Of a DNA stretch of 64,000 nt, positions 59,876 to 64,000 are shown one piece after another. This DNA is from Chitinophaga pinensis (GTDB lineage Bacteria > Bacteroidota > Bacteroidia > Chitinophagales > Chitinophagaceae). The stretch lies in NCBI GenBank assembly GCA_945876095.1, contig CAMCMP010000012.1:1-64000 (forward strand), given 5' to 3'. The notes beneath the pieces were generated by a model. The model saw only the letters and a program-made list of their open reading frames with translations. It was not told where the DNA came from and made no database searches. Position 1 is the stretch's first letter. Each line of letters opens with the position of its first letter. A program made the position numbers and the translations under genes.

Positions 59876-61159
59876 ATGAAGACAGCTGACTCCATAATAC
59901 TTTCATATAATACCATCAAAAGTAACCGTTTAAGAACAGCGATTACGGTGATTATTATTGCCTTGGGTATCATGGCACTAATTGCTATAATTACTGCTGT
60001 GGAAGCCGTTAATCAAAGTCTTACTAAAAGCTTTTCCACAATGGGTGCTAATGCATTTAGTATTCGTTTTAGGGAGCGAAATATACAGTTTGGTGGCGGA
60101 CCTAATCGCGAATCAGCCAAAGTCTCCTCTAGAAAGTCGTTGGGTGCAAAAAAGTCAAATGAAGGAAAAGTGATCACTTTTACCGAGGCTAGAGCTTTTA
60201 AGGAGCGATATCCTTTTCCTGCAATGGTGGGCATTGGATTACCAGGACCAGGAGGAGTTATTGTTAATACTGATTCAAAAAAAACAAATCCAGATATACG
60301 TGTATTAGGAGGAGATGAAAATTATTTGCAATTGAATGGATACGAATTATCTGATGGCAGGGATTTTAATGAAACCGATGTTGAATCCGGAAGAAGTGTT
60401 TGTATTATTGGAAATGTAATTGCTCAAAAATTATTTGGTGAAAATACTCAAAGAGCCATTGATAAAATCATTAGCGTATCCAATACAAAGTACCGAGTGA
60501 TAGGTATTTTGAAAGATAAGGGTAGCAGTGCTTTTATGAATTCTGACAAAGTTGTTATAACCACCTATAATAATATCAGAAGAATGTTTGGTTTTGAAGG
60601 AAAGTCTTACAATATTGCTGTGATGGTAAGTGATTTAAAAATGATGGAAGTAGCTATTGGGGAGGCAAAAGGAACCTTTAGGCCTGTTCGTAAATTAGAT
60701 ATTAAGGAAGATGATAATTTTTATATTGACCAAAGTGATAGCATCGCCCAATCTTTGATGAAAAATTTAGGTTTTTTAAAATATGCAACACTAGCTATTG
60801 CTTTAATTACTTTGATTGGAGCGGCTATAGGTCTGATGAATATTATGTTAGTCGCTGTAAATGAGCGTACTAAGGAAATTGGGCTTATAAAGTCCTTAGG
60901 GGGTAAGGCTGCTGAGGTGAGGGCTCAGTTCTTATGGGAATCTATTTTAATAAGTCTAATGGGTGCCCTTGTAGGCATCATTTCGGGTATTTTATTTGGA
61001 AATATTGTTGCTGTTATCCTTAAAACAGGTTTTGTTATCCCTTGGCTATGGATTTTTATTGGGGTGGTGGTATGCTCTCTGGTAGGCCTATTGGCAGGCC
61101 TTTACCCAGCCTATAAGGCATCCAAACTCGACCCGATTGTGGCTTTGCGTTATGAATAG
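59876..61159 (+). CDS. MacB/FtsX-type ABC transporter permease
   Basis: The 427-residue membrane protein has an N-terminal helix ([25 protein letters not shown], residues ~18-43), a periplasmic MacB-PCD domain (~45-280), and three C-terminal helices of the FtsX type ([25 protein letters not shown], then a Glu-Ile-Gly motif and [20 protein letters not shown]). The last motif is the family signature. Partners would be an ATP-binding subunit and possibly an outer-membrane or adaptor protein, but none is encoded next to it. It is separated from nuoN by 180 bp and from exbB by 248 bp, so it is probably a single-gene unit. Substrate unknown. Confidence 0.88.
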   Translation: MKTADSIILSYNTIKSNRLRTAITVIIIALGIMALIAIITAVEAVNQSLTKSFSTMGANAFSIRFRERNIQFGGGPNRESAKVSSRKSLGAKKSNEGKVITFTEARAFKERYPFPAMVGIGLPGPGGVIVNTDSKKTNPDIRVLGGDENYLQLNGYELSDGRDFNETDVESGRSVCIIGNVIAQKLFGENTQRAIDKIISVSNTKYRVIGILKDKGSSAFMNSDKVVITTYNNIRRMFGFEGKSYNIAVMVSDLKMMEVAIGEAKGTFRPVRKLDIKEDDNFYIDQSDSIAQSLMKNLGFLKYATLAIALITLIGAAIGLMNIMLVAVNERTKEIGLIKSLGGKAAEVRAQFLWESILISLMGALVGIISGILFGNIVAVILKTGFVIPWLWIFIGVVVCSLVGLLAGLYPAYKASKLDPIVALRYE

Positions 61160-61315
61160 AAATTCCTCAAATCTTTCCATTGGAGGTAGATTGAATTTAA
61201 TATATTTTTAATATTCACCTACTATTATTAATTAAGTTTTAATTTTTTTTTGGCGAAGTTGTTTCATAGAAATATTTAATTAACTTGTGCCTCAACAAAA
61301 TATTTCTATGTATCA

Positions 61316-61350
61316 TTTGATGGTAGGAATAGTTTTTTTGCTTAGCATTG
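61316..61350 (+). promoter_or_regulatory. Possible promoter of the exbB-exbD-tonB operon
   Basis: TTTG (61316-61319) and TAGCATTG (61343-61350) are separated by 23 bases, longer than the usual 19-20, and the -7 box has one mismatch. The predicted leader would be about 54 bases. Weak match. Confidence 0.35.
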
Positions 61351-61407
61351 TAAAACGAAATTTTTTTAAAAACCAATTTTCAAATTAACACACAAAAAAC
61401 GAACGTT

Positions 61408-62265
61408 ATGGCAGAAACAAAATCAACTGCAAATGTAAAACCATCTACATCAGTACAAGTAAAAAAATCTAGTAATGCGATCTCATGGATTGCCCCATTG
61501 GTTTGTATCATTGTTGGATATGCTTTCTGGAGATTTATTTTAGGAGATGCATCTGGGTTTAACAAACCAGCTTCTGGCGCATTTTGGCCAGCTCATGAAG
61601 GTCCAAAAGGTGCATTGAATAAAATGTATTTAGGAGGTATCATTGTACCAGTACTTATTGGTTGCCTTTTAATCGTTGTTACTTTTGTAATCGAGAGAAT
61701 GTTGACTATTACTAGAGCAACTGGAACTGGAAGCAATGCTGATTTTGTTCGTAAAGTACAATATCATCTAGCTAACAAAAATGTCGATGCTGCTTTGGCA
61801 GAATGTGATAAACAAAAAGGATCTGTAGGAAATGTAATGAAAGCTGGATTACATCGTTATAAAGATATGATTAGCAATACAGAGTTATCTACTGATCAAA
61901 AAATAATGGCAATTCAAAAAGAAGTAGAAGAAGCCACCTCTTTAGAATTACCTATGTTGGAAAAAAACTTGGTTTTCTTATCAACTCTTGCTTCTGTTGC
62001 AACCTTGATTGGATTGTTAGGAACGGTGGTAGGTATGATTAAGGCGTTCTCTGCACTTGGAGAAGATTCAGGTGGTGGAGCTGCGGCTACTCAATTGTCT
62101 GTTGGTATCTCTGAAGCCTTGTATAATACAGCTTTAGGTATTGGTACATCAGCATTGGCTATTATATTTTATAATGTATTCACTACTCGTATTGATGGAA
62201 TTACTTACGGTATTGATGAGTCTGGTTTTACATTAACGCAAAGTTTTGGTTCACTTTACAAATAA
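61408..62265 (+). CDS. exbB: MotA/TolQ/ExbB proton channel protein
   Basis: The 285-residue membrane protein has a short N-terminal tail, a helix near residues 28-50, a second near 75-100 (GIIVPVLIGCLLIVVTFVIERML), a cytoplasmic helical domain, and two C-terminal helices (LSTLASVATLIGLLGTVVGMIKAFSAL and LYNTALGIGTSALAIIFYNVF). The latter carry the ExbB/TolQ proton-channel motif. With ExbD it powers TonB using the proton gradient. It opens an exbB-exbD-exbD-tonB operon. Confidence 0.92.
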   Translation: MAETKSTANVKPSTSVQVKKSSNAISWIAPLVCIIVGYAFWRFILGDASGFNKPASGAFWPAHEGPKGALNKMYLGGIIVPVLIGCLLIVVTFVIERMLTITRATGTGSNADFVRKVQYHLANKNVDAALAECDKQKGSVGNVMKAGLHRYKDMISNTELSTDQKIMAIQKEVEEATSLELPMLEKNLVFLSTLASVATLIGLLGTVVGMIKAFSALGEDSGGGAAATQLSVGISEALYNTALGIGTSALAIIFYNVFTTRIDGITYGIDESGFTLTQSFGSLYK

Positions 62266-62324
62266 TTTGTACAGTGATTTCAATTATTTAGCATCCAATA
62301 GTAAAACAATAAAAATATTTTAAA

Positions 62325-62969
62325 ATGCCAAAAGTTAAATTACCTAGAAAGAGTACAGCGGTGGATATGACTGCGATGTGTGATGTGGCTTTTTTGCTGT
62401 TGTCCTTTTTTATTCTGGCAACTAAGACCAAACCACCTGAAGCGGTAACTGTAGTTACACCTTCTTCAATATCTACTAGAATTGCTAAAGATGATGCCAT
62501 ATTGATTACTTTAAACAAAGAGGGTAAAGTATACCTGATGTTGGGTGACCGGGCTAAGAAGCAAGCAATTCTTGAAGATATTAACACAACAAAGGCTCTA
62601 GGGTTGACACCAGAAGAAATGACGAAGCTTAGAAAGATGGAATTTTACGGAATGCCATTTAATAAGATGAAAAGCATGTTACAACTGGAAACTCCCATGG
62701 AACCAAAGCAAATGGAAGGTATACCAGTTGGAGACAGCTTGAACAATGAATTATCTGATTGGGTAGGAAGTGTAGTAAGGTCTTATTCAGGTGAAAGTAT
62801 GGACAATCTGAATTTGTTAGTGAAGGGAGATAATGCAGCAAAATATCCGACATTTAAATTCGTAAAAGACGCGTTTAAACGAAATGATATTTTCAAGTTC
62901 AAGATTGTGACCAATCCAGAAGGTGTTCCAGCTGATTCAGAATTGGCTTTGAACCCTCCAAAAAAATAA
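62325..62969 (+). CDS. exbD: ExbD/TolR family protein (first of two)
   Basis: The 214-residue protein has one N-terminal transmembrane helix containing the conserved Asp (KSTAVDMTAMCDVAFLLLSFFILAT) that carries protons, followed by a periplasmic domain. It is longer than ExbD of E. coli (141 residues); the extra region is in the periplasmic part. It starts 59 bp after exbB. Two different ExbD copies in tandem are typical of this phylum. Confidence 0.9.
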   Translation: MPKVKLPRKSTAVDMTAMCDVAFLLLSFFILATKTKPPEAVTVVTPSSISTRIAKDDAILITLNKEGKVYLMLGDRAKKQAILEDINTTKALGLTPEEMTKLRKMEFYGMPFNKMKSMLQLETPMEPKQMEGIPVGDSLNNELSDWVGSVVRSYSGESMDNLNLLVKGDNAAKYPTFKFVKDAFKRNDIFKFKIVTNPEGVPADSELALNPPKK

Positions 62970-63024
62970 CAATAACCCAACGTTTGCTTTTCAATAAAAT
63001 GGGAAGCAACTTAAAACTACCGAT

Positions 63025-63573
63025 ATGGCAGAATTGGATACATCGTCCGGTGGCGGACATAAAAAAGGGCCTGGCGTAAAAAAGGCCAAAAAGGCGAGTA
63101 CCAGGGTTGACTTGACACCTATGGTGGATTTGGGATTTCTATTGATTACATTCTTTGTTTTTACAACAACTATGAGCACGCCTACAGCGATGTCTATGAA
63201 TGAACCAAAAGAAGATCCTAACAACCAGTTGAAAGTTAAAAATTCTGGTGCAATGACTTTGTTATTGGGAAAAGATGATCAAGTATATTATTATTTCGGT
63301 GAGTTGTCTCCTACAGAAGCGTCTAGTCAGTTTAAAAGCAGCAATTTCAAAGATATTCGTCAGGTTATTCTCGACAAAAAGAAGGCAACTCCCATTGGAG
63401 ATTTGATGTACATCATTAAATCAGATAAGGAAGCTACCTTTAAAAATGCGATTGATATCTTAGATGAAATGGCGATTAGCGCTGTTCCTCCTGGGCACTA
63501 TGCTGAGGTGGATATGAGTGACACAGAAGCTCAGTTAATTAAACTGACAGAAGACGCAAATGGCATTAAATAA
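63025..63573 (+). CDS. ExbD/TolR family protein (second of two)
   Basis: The 182-residue paralogue has a Lys-rich N-terminal tail (GGGHKKGPGVKKAKKAS), the single helix with conserved Asp (RVDLTPMVDLGFLLITFFVFTT), and a periplasmic domain. It likely forms a heteromeric channel with ExbB together with the preceding ExbD, as both are kept in tandem. It begins 55 bp after the first. Confidence 0.9.
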   Translation: MAELDTSSGGGHKKGPGVKKAKKASTRVDLTPMVDLGFLLITFFVFTTTMSTPTAMSMNEPKEDPNNQLKVKNSGAMTLLLGKDDQVYYYFGELSPTEASSQFKSSNFKDIRQVILDKKKATPIGDLMYIIKSDKEATFKNAIDILDEMAISAVPPGHYAEVDMSDTEAQLIKLTEDANGIK

Positions 63574-63620
63574 TTTATGTAATTGGTTACGTTTTAATCT
63601 AACTAATAAAGTCTTTAACA

Positions 63621-64000
63621 ATGGAAATAAATAAAATTTTAACTGCCGACATCCTCGATATTATTTTCGATGGAAAAAATAAGCAGTACGGAGCTTATGA
63701 TCTTCGGAAAACCTATAATAGCCGTTTAAAGAACGCCGTCATTATTACTATTTCATTGGTATTGTTGGCTTTTCTCGGAACTATTTTATCCGATTACATA
63801 TCAAAAAATTCTAAGGTTGAAATAGAGGTATTGGATACTCAGATGGCAGAAGTCAAGAAAAATGACGCTCCACCACCACCCGAAATTAATCAGGTGAAAT
63901 TTACCCCTCCAAAGATTGTGAAGGATGAAGAAGTGAAAGAAGATGAGAAGATTGAGGAAATTAAAGAAGACCAGGTAATCAGTACCAAAACGGTGGAAAG
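63621..64000 (+). CDS. TonB-type energy transducer, cut by window edge
   Basis: The first 126 residues are present. A short cytoplasmic segment (MEINKILTADILDIIFDGKN, then KQYGAYDLRKTY) precedes one membrane helix (about residues 40-62), and then a proline- and charge-rich periplasmic spacer (DAPPPPEINQ, VKDEEVKEDEKIEE). This is the usual start of Bacteroidota TonB proteins that transfer energy from ExbB/ExbD to TonB-dependent outer-membrane receptors. The C-terminal domain lies beyond the window. Confidence 0.88.
   Translation, partial: MEINKILTADILDIIFDGKNKQYGAYDLRKTYNSRLKNAVIITISLVLLAFLGTILSDYISKNSKVEIEVLDTQMAEVKKNDAPPPPEINQVKFTPPKIVKDEEVKEDEKIEEIKEDQVISTKTVE

Noticed and set aside
1..64000. 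Prophage, integrative element, restriction or other defence island
   Set aside because: No integrase, phage structural, methyltransferase/endonuclease, or defence genes were found; apart from the left-edge transposase end and the three repeats, the region looks like core chromosome.

Overview
The window is a low-GC, gene-dense chromosomal segment of a Bacteroidota member, most likely of the Chitinophagales (Chitinophagaceae-like). The evidence is a giant secreted protein with a type B type-IX-secretion C-terminal domain followed by a PorP/SprF gene, a short primary sigma factor, promoters of the Bacteroidota form TTTG-N19/20-TAnnTTTG, a paired-ExbD TonB module, a short NuoG, an S16 protein with a long tail, and DUF1549/DUF1501 and DUF4160/DUF2442 pairs. 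No phage, CRISPR array or recognisable defence island was seen.

Layout. 1-130: 3' end of a transposase-like gene. 175-2781: secreted thioredoxin-like protein, hotdog protein, beta-CASP metallo-hydrolase. 3059-12846: a 2926-residue repeat protein (RCC1-like head, 15 + 7 tandem domains, T9SS sorting domain) with its coupled PorP/SprF partner. 12941-13499: first copy of an interspersed inverted-repeat element. 13497-15898 (minus): aldo/keto reductase with a GlcG/HbpS protein, then a DUF4160/DUF2442 pair. 16078-17928: tRNA-Glu, trmD, a probable small RNA with several terminators, and an Hsp15-like protein. 18008-25129: S9 and M20 peptidases, Tat-exported superoxide dismutase, LptF/G permease and two small proteins. 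25383-30433: rpoD, ffh, rpsP-rimM, dinB. 30568-35731: a cytochrome c/DUF1549/DUF1553 membrane protein with a DUF1501 partner, then divergent Rrf2 and 1-Cys peroxiredoxin genes. 36312-42225 (minus): two pseudouridine synthases, a Spy-like protein, rlmN, hisS, and a low-molecular-weight phosphatase. 42591-45617: a small membrane protein, PstS-like protein and TPR protein. 45724-59695: the complete 14-gene nuo operon (complex I), with a retropepsin-like gene between nuoE and nuoF. 59876-64000: an FtsX-type permease, then exbB-exbD-exbD-tonB, cut by the window edge.

How the parts fit. The nuo genes would build a proton-pumping NADH:quinone oxidoreductase, and ExbB/ExbD/TonB would use the resulting gradient to energise outer-membrane import. 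The PstS-like and TPR genes commonly travel with exbBD-tonB in this phylum, but here they lie on the other side of nuo. The giant protein and its PorP/SprF partner form a T9SS-displayed surface system.

The most interesting non-gene feature is a family of three dispersed elements (12941-13499, 29049-29239, 35753-36289). They share terminal inverted repeats and nested hairpins and encode no protein. Other points are a G9 tract in the giant surface-protein gene, a candidate ~86-nt RNA at 17216-17301, and three genes whose -7 promoter box lies exactly four bases before the ATG, which suggests leaderless mRNAs.
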